The notes under the pieces are model-generated. The model ran no database searches. It was not told the DNA's origin and saw only the letters and a program-made list of their open reading frames with translations. Shown here in pieces: positions 24,265 through 32,877 of a stretch of 64,000 bases of DNA (the first letter of the stretch is position 1; each line of letters begins with the position of its first letter). The position numbers were made by a program, and so were the translations under genes. Source of the stretch: Streptomyces roseofulvus (GTDB lineage: Bacteria > Actinomycetota > Actinomycetes > Streptomycetales > Streptomycetaceae); NCBI RefSeq assembly GCF_039534915.1, contig NZ_BAAAWE010000001.1:2976001-3040000 (forward strand), read 5' to 3'.

Positions 24265-24618
24265 CTAGAGCAGCCCGGCCGCCTCGGTTCCGAGCCATAC
24301 GGCTCCGAGCCCGGCGGTCAGGCTGCCCGCCACGTTCAGCACCGCGTACCCCTTCGCCCCGCCCTCGTACAGCTTCAGCGTCTCGTACGAGAAGGTCGAG
24401 TACGTGGTGAGGGCGCCGCACAGGCCGGTGCCGAGCAGCAGCTGCGCCTGCGCCGAGGTGACGCCGGTGAGCAGCCCGAGCACGAACGAGCCCACCACGT
24501 TGACGGCGAGGGTCCCCCAGGGGAAGACCGAGTCGTGGCGGGCCTGCACGGCCCGGTCGGTGAGGTAGCGCAGGGGTGCGCCCACGGCGGCGCCGAGCGC
24601 CACGAACAGCCAGTTCAC
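24265..24618 (-). CDS. crcB: CrcB/Fluc fluoride channel subunit
   Basis: A 117-residue four-helix membrane protein that exports fluoride as a dual-topology or paired dimer. Family motifs are [23 protein letters not shown] and [15 protein letters not shown]. It is last in a crcB-DUF190-crcB operon, overlapping the DUF190 gene by four bases. Two adjacent crcB genes suggest a heterodimeric channel. Its TAG stop lies in the CTAG duplicated by the adjoining small mobile element. Confidence 0.93.
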   Translation of the reverse strand: MNWLFVALGAAVGAPLRYLTDRAVQARHDSVFPWGTLAVNVVGSFVLGLLTGVTSAQAQLLLGTGLCGALTTYSTFSYETLKLYEGGAKGYAVLNVAGSLTAGLGAVWLGTEAAGLL

Positions 24619-24983
24619 TCCGCCGGTGCCCCTTCCGGGGGGCCGGCGGAGCCCGGCCGGCGCACCACCTCGCAGGCGTCGAGGACCACCAGACCGTCCG
24701 TCACCAGCTCGTCCAGCTCCGGCAGGAAGGCGCGGATCCGCTCCTCCTCGTCCACGATCAGGACCGCCACCGGCAGGTCCTCGCTGAGCGAGAGGAGCCG
24801 CGCGGTGTGGATGCGGGACGACCGACCGAAGCCCTCGACGCCCCGGAAGACGGAGGCGCCGGCGAGCCCGGCGGCGTGGGCGCGGTGCACGATCTCGGTG
24901 GAGAGCGGGCGGTGGTGCCAGGTGTCGTTCTCGCCGACGACGACGGTGAGCCGGAGCGCCGGACCGGTGTGCGGCGGTGTCAT
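24615..24983 (-). CDS. DUF190 protein within the fluoride-channel operon
   Basis: A 122-residue soluble protein of the DUF190 family, often found with crcB. Visible are [36 protein letters not shown] and [20 protein letters not shown], resembling a PII-like ferredoxin fold. It may regulate or assist the channel; this is unproven. Four-base overlaps with crcB on both sides show strict co-translation. Confidence 0.85.
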   Translation of the reverse strand: MTPPHTGPALRLTVVVGENDTWHHRPLSTEIVHRAHAAGLAGASVFRGVEGFGRSSRIHTARLLSLSEDLPVAVLIVDEEERIRAFLPELDELVTDGLVVLDACEVVRRPGSAGPPEGAPAE

Positions 24984-25393
24984 GCCGTCTCCTTCCTCAC
25001 CCACAGGGCCCGGCCGGCGGCGACGCCCGCCACGACGGCGGCGAGCGCGGCGACCAGCGTCCCGCCCAGGTAGAGGACGCCGGCGGCGGTGTGGTCCGCG
25101 CCGAGGAGCCGCCGGGTGTCGAGGGCGTAGGTCGAGAAGGTGGTGAAGCCACCGCAGAAGCCGGTGCCGAGGAAGGGCCTCAGCAGCGGGTGCGGTGCCG
25201 TGGGCGCCTCCGTGGCGAAGACCGTCAGCAGGCCGATCGCGGCGCAGCCGAGCGCGTTCACCAGGAGGACCGTCCAGGGGAAGGCGCCGGGTGCGGTGGG
25301 CCAGAGGAGGCCGGCCGCGTAGCGGGCGGTCGCGCCGAGCACCCCGCCGGCCGCGACCACGGCGACGACCGGTGCCTGCCCACGCGTTCCCAT
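24980..25393 (-). CDS. crcB: CrcB/Fluc fluoride channel subunit (first gene of operon)
   Basis: A 137-residue paralogue of the downstream Crc[34 protein letters not shown] and [15 protein letters not shown]. The two differ mainly in helix 4 and N-terminus, as expected of heterodimer partners with fixed opposite topology. ATG 25393 is preceded on the minus strand by TAACCTGGGGGT. TAACCT may be a -10 very close to the start, or GGGGG may act as RBS. I could not find the fluoride riboswitch fold upstream. Confidence 0.92.
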   Translation of the reverse strand: MGTRGQAPVVAVVAAGGVLGATARYAAGLLWPTAPGAFPWTVLLVNALGCAAIGLLTVFATEAPTAPHPLLRPFLGTGFCGGFTTFSTYALDTRRLLGADHTAAGVLYLGGTLVAALAAVVAGVAAGRALWVRKETA

Positions 25394-25886
25394 ACCCCCA
25401 GGTTAGAGGGCGGTACGGGCGCGGACGCGGTGTGGGGCGAGGCGCCACGGGCGGTGCCGGCCTGGGGCATTAACCGGGGGCCCGTGTCGCCTCGCTCTGC
25501 GATGGTCCGGCGACGGAGAGCGACCGGTCAAAGCCGGTCCGTCGAGTCTGTCAGCTCACCCGGCGGCGCGCCCGGGAGCTGTCCGGAACCCGTCGCCGGG
25601 GGGTGGGTACCGGCCATCCGGGGCGCTGTCAGGGGTGTGGTGGCCGGACCACCGTCGCCGGGTGGCGGAGAGGTGAACGGGCCCCTCCGGGGGCCGTTCA
25701 CACGTCCTTGACGGCCCCGCCGGAGGGGGTGGAACCGCAGGTCAGGGGCGGGACGGTGGTCCGGCCACCATCCGGCGGCCGAATCGGGTGCCGGGTCCAC
25801 CTCGTCGGGGAGGGGGAGCCCGGGCGACGGTGGTGGAGCAGCGGGAGGCAGCTGCGCACCCTTCGGACAGGACGGGCAGGAGTGTC
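25394..25886. other. Gene-free region with nested long inverted repeats
   Basis: About 490 bp without a supportable gene. A 19-bp perfect inverted repeat has arms at 25638-25656 (TGGTGGCCGGACCACCGTC) and 25752-25770. Inside it lies a hairpin: GTGAACGG (25673-25680) and CCGTTCAC (25694-25701) with an inner CCCC/GGGG stem. The nested structure lies ~115 bp upstream of the transposase-like gene. It could be a leader structure, a terminator, or old transposon ends. The remaining sequence shows nothing clear. Confidence 0.6.
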
Positions 25887-27158
25887 GTGAGTACATCCGT
25901 CGCCATCAAGTACGGGACCGCCGCCGCGGCCGCGCCGCTGACCGTGCCGCGGCCCCGGGTCCGCGCCGTCCCCCGGGCCGTCGCCCCCCGTCCCGGCGAG
26001 GACGTCTTCACCGAGCTGTCCACCGCGCTCTTCTCCGGCTTCGCCCGCCGCGACCAGCGGCTGAAGGCGGAGCAGTACCTGCACGGCCTGCTCACCGCGC
26101 AGGGCCGGAAGTCGATCCGGAACATCGCCGCGCAGATCGGCGGCCCGGCCGCCGAGCAGAGCCTGCACCACTTCATCTCCAGCTCCACCTGGGACTGGCA
26201 GCCGATGCGCGCCTCCCTCGGGCGGTTCCTGGAGCGTGCCGCGCACCCGCAGGCGTGGGTGGTGCGGCCGATGCCGATCCCGAAGGCCGGCGAGCACTCG
26301 GTGGGCGTGGACCGGCGCTTCGACCCGGAGCGCGGCCAGGTCTTCCAGGGCCAGCAGGCGTTCGGCGTGTGGTTCGCCGGCGAGGAGCTGAGCGCGCCGG
26401 TCAACTGGCGGCTGTTCCTGCCGGACCCGTGGGTGAAGGACCGGACGCGCCGTGACCGCGCGGAGGTGCCGGACGAGGCGGGCGAGGAGACGCTGGAGGA
26501 GTGCGCGGTCGCCGCCGCCCTCGACACCGCCCGCTGGACCGACATCACCCGCAAGCCGGTGCTGCTCGACATCCGGGGCGGCGCGGGCCGGTCGGCGCTG
26601 ACCCGGCTGGCGGCCGCCGGGGTGCCGGTGGTGGCGCGGATCGGGGCCGGTTCGCGGCTGGCGATCGCGGACCGCTCGCTGCCCGGTTTCGGCGCGGGCC
26701 CGCTCCCGGCGGCCCAGATACTGGAGTCCCTGAAGGGGCTGCGCAGGCCGGTGAGCTGGGTGGACACGGTCGGCGGCGCGCGGACCTCGCGCACCTCGCT
26801 GGCCACCGCCGTCCGGGTCGCGCTGCCGTCCCCCGGCGGGGAGCGGATGCGGCCGCTGATGCTGCTCGGCGAGTGGGACGACCCGCGCCGGGGTCCGGCC
26901 CGGGTGTGGATCAGCGACCTCACGCAGGCGACGGTCGGTTCGCTGCTGCGGCTGACGAAGCTGACGCAGCGGGTGGACCGGGACTTCGCCGCGGTCGGCG
27001 AGGAGGCGGGGCTGCGGGACTTCGTGGGCCGCTCGTACCGGGGCTGGCACCGGCACATCACGCTGGCCTCGGCCGCGCACACGGCGACGGTGCTCGGGTC
27101 GGCGTGGGAGGCGGGGGGGTACGGCTCGGGCTACGTCACCCGCCGCGCGGCCGGCTGA
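25887..27158 (+). CDS. IS701-type transposase-like protein, apparently catalytically dead
   Basis: A 423-residue protein resembling IS701-family transposases: DQRLKAEQYLHGLLTAQGRK, AAEQSLHHFISSSTWDW, KAGEHSVGV, VNWRLFLPDPWV and GRSYRGWHRHITL. In active relatives the HSVGV motif follows DDTG and the GRSxRGWH motif follows YE. Here those positions read RPMP (127-130) and DFV (Val380), so the first catalytic Asp pair and the final Glu seem lost; Asp228 remains. No flanking terminal repeats were found. It is probably a domesticated DNA-binding protein. GTG 25887 has AGGAG four bases upstream. It is convergent with the PucR gene. Confidence 0.78.
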   Translation: MSTSVAIKYGTAAAAAPLTVPRPRVRAVPRAVAPRPGEDVFTELSTALFSGFARRDQRLKAEQYLHGLLTAQGRKSIRNIAAQIGGPAAEQSLHHFISSSTWDWQPMRASLGRFLERAAHPQAWVVRPMPIPKAGEHSVGVDRRFDPERGQVFQGQQAFGVWFAGEELSAPVNWRLFLPDPWVKDRTRRDRAEVPDEAGEETLEECAVAAALDTARWTDITRKPVLLDIRGGAGRSALTRLAAAGVPVVARIGAGSRLAIADRSLPGFGAGPLPAAQILESLKGLRRPVSWVDTVGGARTSRTSLATAVRVALPSPGGERMRPLMLLGEWDDPRRGPARVWISDLTQATVGSLLRLTKLTQRVDRDFAAVGEEAGLRDFVGRSYRGWHRHITLASAAHTATVLGSAWEAGGYGSGYVTRRAAG

Positions 27159-27176
27159 CGCCCCGTCGGGCGCGGG

Positions 27177-29216
27177 TCAGTCGGCCGGGCGGGCCGGGGC
27201 CGTGGCGGCCCTGCGGCGGGCCAGCACCTCGCGGGTGCGCTGGAGCCGCAGGGCGAGCTGGACCTCCAGAACCTGGCCGGGCTTCTGCCAGCCGGGGCCG
27301 AGGAGTTCACCGATCCGCTCCAGCCGCCGGGAGACCGTGTTGGGGTGGACGTGCAGCGCCTCGGCCGCGTTGGTGGGGCTGGAGCCGGAGGCGAAGTACG
27401 CCTCCAGGGTGCGGGTGAGGTCGGTGAGCCGCTCGGCGTCGTAGTCGAGGACGGGCCCGATCGCGTTCTCCACGAAGCCGTCCACGTCGTGGTCGTCGGA
27501 GAGCAGCATGCCGAGGAAGCCGAGGTCGGTGACGGCCGCGGCGGAGCCCGTACCGCCGAGGGCGCTCATCGCGTCCAGGCAGCGCAGCGCCTCCGCGTAC
27601 AGCGGTCCGACGGCGTCGGGGCTGCCGCCGGGTCCCGCGGCGGCGACCGAGACGGGGTGGCCGAGGAGCGGGGTGAGCTCCTCGGAGACGGCCGCCGCGG
27701 CGGCGGAGGCGTCCACGCCGGGGAGCAGCAGCACGATGCAGCCGCCCTGCACGGTCTTGAGGCCGGCGAGCCGGTACGCGTACGAGGACGCCCAGACGAC
27801 CGCCCGGCCCTGTTCGCCGCCCTCCGGCCGGGCGACCACGAGGACGTGCGGTCTGCGCAGGTCCACGCCGAGGCGGCGGGCGCGCCGGGCGCTCTGCTGC
27901 GGGGCGTGCGGCGGGTCGGCGATGAGGTCGTCGAGGAGTTCGTCGCGGACGGGGCCCTCGGCGACGGCGCTGGAGCGCTGCATGAGGAGGAGCAGGGCGA
28001 CGGACTGGGCGACGAGTTCGAGGAGCCGTTCGTCCTCCTCGGTGAGGCCGCCCTCGGCACGGACCACCAGGCCGCCGAGGTCCTCGGAGCCGGCGATGAC
28101 GGGGGCGACCCAGACGGAGTCGGCGGCGAGGACCGGCCGGCGCAGCGCGTGGGCGTCGAGGGACGCCTTGGCGACGGCGTCCTCGTCGAGGCCGGGGAAG
28201 TCGCCGCTGGCGGCGAGCCGGCGGCCGCCGGGGTCGCAGACCATCACGGTGGCGTCGAGCGCGTCGCCCGCGGCCTTGGCGACGTGCGGGAGGTCGCCGC
28301 CGGCGAGGACCAGGTTCATGATCCGGCCGTGGGCCTCGCTGACGTGCCGCATCCGGGTGAGGCTGGTGCGCACGCGGGCGCTGTCCCGTTCCAGTTCGGT
28401 GAGTTCGGCGCGGGTGCGGTCGAGGAGTCCGGCCTTCTCCACGGCGAGGGCGGCCAGGTCGGCGAGGGCGCCGAGCAGCGCGATCTCCTGCGGGGTGTGC
28501 TCGCGGACCCGGCGGTCGGCGCCGAAGAGGGCGCCGATGACGGAGTCGCCGCTGCGGAGCGGGACGGCGACGATGGCGCGCAGCCCTTCGGCGCGGACGG
28601 CCTCGTCGCCGGGGTCGACGACCTCGGCGTCGTCGAGGGCGGCGGCCGGGTCGGGTGCCTGGCCGCTGGTGAACCGCTCGTCGGCCGGGTAGTCGGGGGT
28701 CCAGACGGGTTCGCCGGAGCGCTGGACGACGCCGCCGAGGCAGTTGCCGGTGCCGATCCGCAGGCCGACGCTGAGTCCGGGCCCGTTGGCCTCGCCGGTG
28801 TCGCCGCCGGTGCGGGAGCCCTCGGTGACGCGGATGTAGCAGGCGCCCTGGGGGCCGCGCAGGGTCACGTACGCCATGTCGAGGCCGAGCAGGCGGCGGG
28901 CGCGGCGGGTGACGATCCGGAGGAGGCCGTCGAGGTCGTAGCTGAGCGTCAGGTCGCGCGCGGTGTCGGTGAGCGCGGCGAGGGAGGCGCCCCGCTGGTC
29001 GGCGCGGGCGCGGCCGACGGCGCGCTCGGTGTGGAGGGTGCGGGCGAGGGTGACGGCCCGCTCCAGCCGGGCGAGGCCGGCCCCGTCGAGCCCGGCGATG
29101 CGGGCCTCGTCGAGGAGCGCCTCGAACTGGCCGGGCAGGCCCTCTCCGGCGAGCAGCTCCAGGACGGCGAGCAGCGCGTCGGCGCCCGCGCCCCCGTCCA
29201 CGCCGTACGTGTCCAT
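27177..29216 (-). CDS. GAF-containing PucR-type transcriptional regulator
   Basis: A 679-residue regulator. A coiled N-terminus is followed by a GAF domain (about 95-255: LDGLLRIVTRRARRLLGLDMAYVTL ... AIVAVPLRSGDSVIGALFGADR). A linker helix and second sensor-like domain follow (DATVMVCDPGGRRLAAS). The C-terminal PucR HTH ends with TLEAYFASGSSPTNAAEALHVHPNTVSRRLERI. ATG 29216 is chosen after GGTGGGGGCC; an upstream GTG 29252 would add 12 residues and a TTA codon. Ligand and targets are unknown. The SARP-like gene upstream on the same strand may be in the same unit. Confidence 0.87.
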   Translation of the reverse strand: MDTYGVDGGAGADALLAVLELLAGEGLPGQFEALLDEARIAGLDGAGLARLERAVTLARTLHTERAVGRARADQRGASLAALTDTARDLTLSYDLDGLLRIVTRRARRLLGLDMAYVTLRGPQGACYIRVTEGSRTGGDTGEANGPGLSVGLRIGTGNCLGGVVQRSGEPVWTPDYPADERFTSGQAPDPAAALDDAEVVDPGDEAVRAEGLRAIVAVPLRSGDSVIGALFGADRRVREHTPQEIALLGALADLAALAVEKAGLLDRTRAELTELERDSARVRTSLTRMRHVSEAHGRIMNLVLAGGDLPHVAKAAGDALDATVMVCDPGGRRLAASGDFPGLDEDAVAKASLDAHALRRPVLAADSVWVAPVIAGSEDLGGLVVRAEGGLTEEDERLLELVAQSVALLLLMQRSSAVAEGPVRDELLDDLIADPPHAPQQSARRARRLGVDLRRPHVLVVARPEGGEQGRAVVWASSYAYRLAGLKTVQGGCIVLLLPGVDASAAAAAVSEELTPLLGHPVSVAAAGPGGSPDAVGPLYAEALRCLDAMSALGGTGSAAAVTDLGFLGMLLSDDHDVDGFVENAIGPVLDYDAERLTDLTRTLEAYFASGSSPTNAAEALHVHPNTVSRRLERIGELLGPGWQKPGQVLEVQLALRLQRTREVLARRRAATAPARPAD

Positions 29217-29373
29217 GGCCCCCACCCCCGTCGTCAAGCTTAAATCGGGCACCTCGGAGGAAACCCGTCCTGGCGGCCGAAACTAATTCGGTCCCGGAAG
29301 TGGGTCAACGGTGACGTGCGGCACTTCGTTCCCCGCGGTCCCGATTCCCTCCGAGGACGGAGGCGACGCGCCG

Positions 29374-30405
29374 TCAGACGGCCACCGCCACGCCCTTGAG
29401 GGCGGTGTCGGCGCGGCCGCCCTGGGGCTGACCGGGGACGCGCGGGACGGCGGGGCCGTACCAGATGACCGGCGGCGTTCCCTCGCCGCGCGCGGCGGCC
29501 GTGACGGTGGTCACGGGCGCGGCGGCCACGGCGGCGGTGGTCGCGTACGCGGGGCCGAAGGCGGCGGCGGGGACCTCGGTGCGGGGGGTCGGGCCGCCGG
29601 CGCCCACGCGCGTGTGGCGGACGGCGAGGACCGAGTGCTGGAGGCGGCGGAGCCGCGCGGAGGGCTCCATGCCGGTCTCCCGGTGGAGGACCGAGCGCAG
29701 CCGCTCGTAGACGGCGAGGGCCTCCTCGTGGCGGCCGCAGCGGAGCAGGGCGACCATGAGGTGGGCCTGGAGCGGTTCGTTGGTGGCGTAGCGGGCGGCG
29801 AGTCCGGGGAGTTCGGAGAGGATCTCCTCGTGCCGGCCGAGGCCGAGCTGGGCCTCGACCCACTGGTCGAGGACGCTGAGGCGGGCCGTCTCCAGCCGTT
29901 CGATCTCGCGGCGGAGGCAGGGGCCCGCGGCCACGCCCGCGTAGGGGTCGCCGCGCCAGAGGGAGAGGGCCTCGCCGAGCCGCATCGAGGCGCGGGCCAG
30001 GTCCCCGGCGTCCATGGCGCGGTAGCCGGCGCCCGCCGCGCGCTCGAACTGCCCGATGTCGTGGGCGCCGACGCCGGTGTCGAGGCGGTAGCCGCCGGGG
30101 AGCGAGACCAGGACCGCGTCGGCGGTGCGCTCCTCGGTCCAGCCGGCCGGCGCGTCGCCGCCCTCGGACGCGTGCAGCGCGCGGGCGATGAGCGCGCGCA
30201 GCTCGGCTATGTGGGTGGCGAGTTCGGTACGCGCGCCGCGCGGGGCTCCGGACGGCCAGAGCTCCTCGGTGAGGACCGTGACGGGGACGACCTGCCCGGC
30301 GAAGGCGGTGAGCAGGGCGAGCACCTGGCGCGGCGCGGCGGCGGTCGGGGTGATCGACATTCCGCCCTCACGGACCGACAGTCCCCCCAGGATGTGGACG
30401 TCCAC
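29374..30405 (-). CDS. SARP/BTAD-domain transcriptional regulator
   Basis: A 343-residue AfsR/SARP-like activator. The winged helix spans about residues 1-105 (VDVHILGGLSVREGGMSITP; PRQVLALLTAFAGQVVPVTVL). The activation domain spans 110-255 (LETARLSVLDQWVEAQLGLGRHEEIL; GRHEEALAVYERLRSVLHRETG). The last ~85 residues are low-complexity Ala/Pro/Thr with no recognised domain. GTG 30405 follows GAGGGGG. A strong sigma-70-type promoter lies ~40 bp upstream. With PucR and the transposase-like gene it makes a regulatory island with no biosynthetic genes of its own. Confidence 0.87.
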   Translation of the reverse strand: MDVHILGGLSVREGGMSITPTAAAPRQVLALLTAFAGQVVPVTVLTEELWPSGAPRGARTELATHIAELRALIARALHASEGGDAPAGWTEERTADAVLVSLPGGYRLDTGVGAHDIGQFERAAGAGYRAMDAGDLARASMRLGEALSLWRGDPYAGVAAGPCLRREIERLETARLSVLDQWVEAQLGLGRHEEILSELPGLAARYATNEPLQAHLMVALLRCGRHEEALAVYERLRSVLHRETGMEPSARLRRLQHSVLAVRHTRVGAGGPTPRTEVPAAAFGPAYATTAAVAAAPVTTVTAAARGEGTPPVIWYGPAVPRVPGQPQGGRADTALKGVAVAV

Positions 30406-30445
30406 TTTGCCCCCTCGGTGTCTGCGCACGCGGATCCTCGGGTTG

Positions 30446-30475
30446 ATTAAAAAAAGACCCCCCGGGTCATGTCAA
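30446..30475 (-). promoter_or_regulatory. Strong promoter with palindromic spacer before the SARP-like gene
   Basis: On the minus strand a consensus -35 TTGACA (30475-30470) and -10 TTTAAT (30451-30446) are 18 bp apart, predicting a ~35-base leader. The spacer contains GACCC-N3-GGGTC (30456-30468). That repeat could be an operator, or with the following T-run a small hairpin. A run of seven T residues sits just before the -10. Confidence 0.65.
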
Positions 30476-30731
30476 TAAGAAACCGGAAGGTACGGAATCC
30501 GGGTCCCTGAAATCGGGGTGATTCACCCCCTTTGCCGGGATATAAGGACGCCGGGTTCGCGCCAGGGGCTGAAAGTAGATGTACGGCAAAGGCAGCTTTC
30601 GGACTCGGTAGTTTGGTTTTGAAGGGTCCCTGTGGATGCGTGGAAGGCGATCTTCGACGAGATCGCGCCAACCTGGAGGGCAAGCGGACCCGGCAGTCGG
30701 TTTCCCCCTGCCGGGCCGGTACGCACCGGGG
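30476..30731. other. AT-richer gene-free stretch with a palindrome and a doubtful small ORF
   Basis: This ~255-bp interval is clearly less GC-rich than its surroundings. It has a 15-bp palindrome GGGGTGATTCACCCC (30515-30529) and a -10-like TATAAG on the plus strand at 30541. GTG 30632, with GAAGGG upstream, could open a 40-codon ORF to 30754 (VDAWKAIFDEIAPTW...). That ORF overlaps the end of the next gene and resembles nothing I know. It is left unannotated. Confidence 0.4.
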
Positions 30732-31199
30732 TCAGCCGACGGCGGCGGCGGTGAGCAGGCCGAAGGCCACGACGATCAGCGCCGTGCGGATCCGGTGGTA
30801 GGCGTTCCAGCGCAGTTCGAAGGCGGCGCGGGACGCGGACGGGTCCTCGTCGGGCCCCTCGGCGGCGGCGAGCGCGTTGTTGAGGGGGACGTTGCCGACG
30901 ACGGTGACCAGGTGGTTGAGGACCGCGCAGACGAAGCCGGCGAGCACCAGCCAGCGCTGCGCACCGGTCCGGTCGTCGGCCGGCACGAGATAGGCGGCGA
31001 GGGGCAGCGCCGCGACCCCGGCGAAGACGGTGAGGAAGACCGCCCTGGGCACCGCCTCGTTCACCCGGCGCATCGCGGTGACGAACGCGGCGTCCGTGAG
31101 GCGGCCCAGGGCGGGCATGATCCCGGTCAGGAAGATGAGGAAGAACCCGGCGTAGAGGCCGGTGCTTCCGACGGCGAGGGCGAGCAGCAGGGTGGCCAT
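30732..31199 (-). CDS. DUF1772 membrane protein
   Basis: A 155-residue integral membrane protein with about four helices (LLLALAVGSTGLYAGFFLIFL; AVFLTVFAGVAALPLAAYL; WLVLAGFVCAVLNHLVTVVGNVPLN; IRTALIVVAFGLLTAA). The NVPLNNAL motif after the third helix is typical of DUF1772 (anthrone-oxygenase-like) proteins. Function in this context is unknown. It appears monocistronic, 85 bp after the vWA lipoprotein gene on the same strand. Confidence 0.8.
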   Translation of the reverse strand: MATLLLALAVGSTGLYAGFFLIFLTGIMPALGRLTDAAFVTAMRRVNEAVPRAVFLTVFAGVAALPLAAYLVPADDRTGAQRWLVLAGFVCAVLNHLVTVVGNVPLNNALAAAEGPDEDPSASRAAFELRWNAYHRIRTALIVVAFGLLTAAAVG

Positions 31200-31284
31200 G
31201 CGCTCATGATGCCGCCCCTCCGGCGGAGCCGCCCGTTCCCCAGGTGGCGGCCCGCGCCCGTGCGCGCACGGGCCGCCCGCGGGC

Positions 31285-32877
31285 TCAGGCGTACGGGTCG
31301 GAGGACTTGAACTCCCCTTTCTGTGCCGGACGTTCACCGATCAGCCGGTCGGCCTGCCGGACCGCTTCGGCCAGCTCTCCCACCACCGCCGAGCCCGACC
31401 GGCCCCGGATGGCGTCCGCGTGCGCGGCCAGTTCGCCGAGAAGCGGGGCGCCGGGCAGCGAGCCGCCGCGCAGCTGCTCGGCGAAGTAGGCCGAGATCGC
31501 GGAGAGCTGCAGGCTGTCGTGACCGGAGTCCCAGAGCCCGGCACGGAGCGCGGTGGCCTCGACGATGCCCGAACGCTCCTGCGGGGAGCGGGAGTCGGGG
31601 TCGAGCCAGCGGACGGTGGCGGTGGCGATCCGGCCGCTCGCGCCGGGCCGGGTCTTCACCACGTACAGGGCGGTGACGGTGTGCCCGGCGCCGACCTCGC
31701 CGCCGTCGGTCCGGTCGTTCCGGAAGTCCTCGTCGGCGACCTCGCGGTTCTCGTAGCCGATCAGCCGGAACCGCTCCACGGTCGCCCGGTCGAAGGCGAC
31801 CTGCGCCTTGGCGTCCCGGGCGCGCAGTTCGACCTGGGCGGGGAGCTGGTCGACGAAGACCTTCCGGGCCTGCTCCTGGGTGGAGACGTACGCGGTCTGG
31901 CCGTCGCCCTCGTCGGCGAGCCGTTCCATCAGCGCGTCGCCGTAGTCGCTGCCGACACCCACCCCGAAGAGGGTGATGCCGTGCTCCCTGCGCTGCTCGT
32001 CGATGCGGGCGAGGAGAGCGTCGGCGGACGTCTCGCCGGAGTTGGCGAGGGCGTCGGAGAGCAGCACGACCCGGTTGGTGGCGCCCTCGCGGCGGCCCTC
32101 GGCGGCCACGTCGTAGCCGGTGCGCAGGCCCGCCTCCAGGTTGGTGGAGGACCGGACGGCGAGGGAGTCGACGGCCTCGCGGACGCGCTCGCGGCCCTCG
32201 CCGAGCCGGGTCATCGGCAGCACGGTCTCGGCCTCGTGGCTGAAGGCGACCACGGCGACCGAGTCGTCGTCGCGGAGCTCGTCGGCGGCGAGCCGCAGGG
32301 AGTGCTGGACGAGGTCGAGGCGGCCCGGCTCGCCCATCGAGCCGGAGACGTCGACGACGAAGGTGAGGGCGGCGGGCGGGCGTTCGCCGGCGCGGTCCGC
32401 GGCCCGGGTGGCGAGGCCGACCCGGACCAGCGACCAGCCCTCGGCGCCGGTGGCGGCGCCGTCGACGGTCACGCTGAAGCCGTCGTCGGCCGGGCGCGGG
32501 TAGTCGGGGCGGAAGCTGTTGACGAACTCCTCGGGCCGCACCGTGGACGGGTCGGGCAGCCGGCCGTCGGCGAGCATGCGGCGGGCGTAGCCGTACGAGG
32601 CGGTGTCGACGTCCAGGGCGAAGGTGGAGAGGTAGTCGGGGGCGGCGCCGGGCGCCCGCTGCTCGCCCTCGGGCCGGTCGGTGGCGCTCCCCTCGGAGGG
32701 GGCGGAGGGGGCGGCGGCCGAGGGGGCGGGCGCGGCGGTGCGGCCGCCGTCGGGGGCGGCCTTCCGGTGGTCGCCGCTCGCCTCGTCCGCCCCGCCTGCG
32801 CCGGCGCAGCCGCCGAGGAGCAGCCCGGCGGCGAGCGCCGCGGCGAGGACGCCGGTTCTCCTGTGAGCACGGTTCAT
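31285..32877 (-). CDS. Secreted vWA-domain lipoprotein (YfbK-like)
   Basis: A 530-residue surface lipoprotein. The signal peptide ends in the lipobox LLLGGC (Cys about residue 24), followed by a ~55-residue Ala/Ser/Pro/Glu linker. A YfbK-type N-terminal region (FALDVDTASYGYARRMLADGRLPD) precedes a von Willebrand A domain with MIDAS motif DVSGSMG (about 183-190). A C-terminal DUF3520-like region ends the protein (LGLWDSGH-type helices, KGEFKSSDPYA). It probably binds Mg2+/Ca2+ and a protein partner outside the cell. GGGGAG precedes ATG 32877. Confidence 0.88.
   Translation of the reverse strand: MNRAHRRTGVLAAALAAGLLLGGCAGAGGADEASGDHRKAAPDGGRTAAPAPSAAAPSAPSEGSATDRPEGEQRAPGAAPDYLSTFALDVDTASYGYARRMLADGRLPDPSTVRPEEFVNSFRPDYPRPADDGFSVTVDGAATGAEGWSLVRVGLATRAADRAGERPPAALTFVVDVSGSMGEPGRLDLVQHSLRLAADELRDDDSVAVVAFSHEAETVLPMTRLGEGRERVREAVDSLAVRSSTNLEAGLRTGYDVAAEGRREGATNRVVLLSDALANSGETSADALLARIDEQRREHGITLFGVGVGSDYGDALMERLADEGDGQTAYVSTQEQARKVFVDQLPAQVELRARDAKAQVAFDRATVERFRLIGYENREVADEDFRNDRTDGGEVGAGHTVTALYVVKTRPGASGRIATATVRWLDPDSRSPQERSGIVEATALRAGLWDSGHDSLQLSAISAYFAEQLRGGSLPGAPLLGELAAHADAIRGRSGSAVVGELAEAVRQADRLIGERPAQKGEFKSSDPYA

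Noticed and set aside
22954..24268. Integrative element or prophage attachment region
   Set aside because: No tRNA, integrase or att-like direct repeat. The structure is fully explained by an IS630 element nested at a small inverted-repeat element.
24122..24421. Minus-strand open frame of 99 codons across the small element and crcB end
   Set aside because: It reads crcB in another frame and a non-coding inverted-repeat element; there is no RBS.
25394..25520. Fluoride riboswitch upstream of crcB
   Set aside because: I looked for the conserved GGNGAUGG-type pseudoknot elements on the minus strand and found none convincing. A covariance search would decide.
30532..30801. 89-codon plus-strand open frame
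   Set aside because: It lacks an RBS, overlaps the DUF1772 gene, and its translation has no recognisable features.
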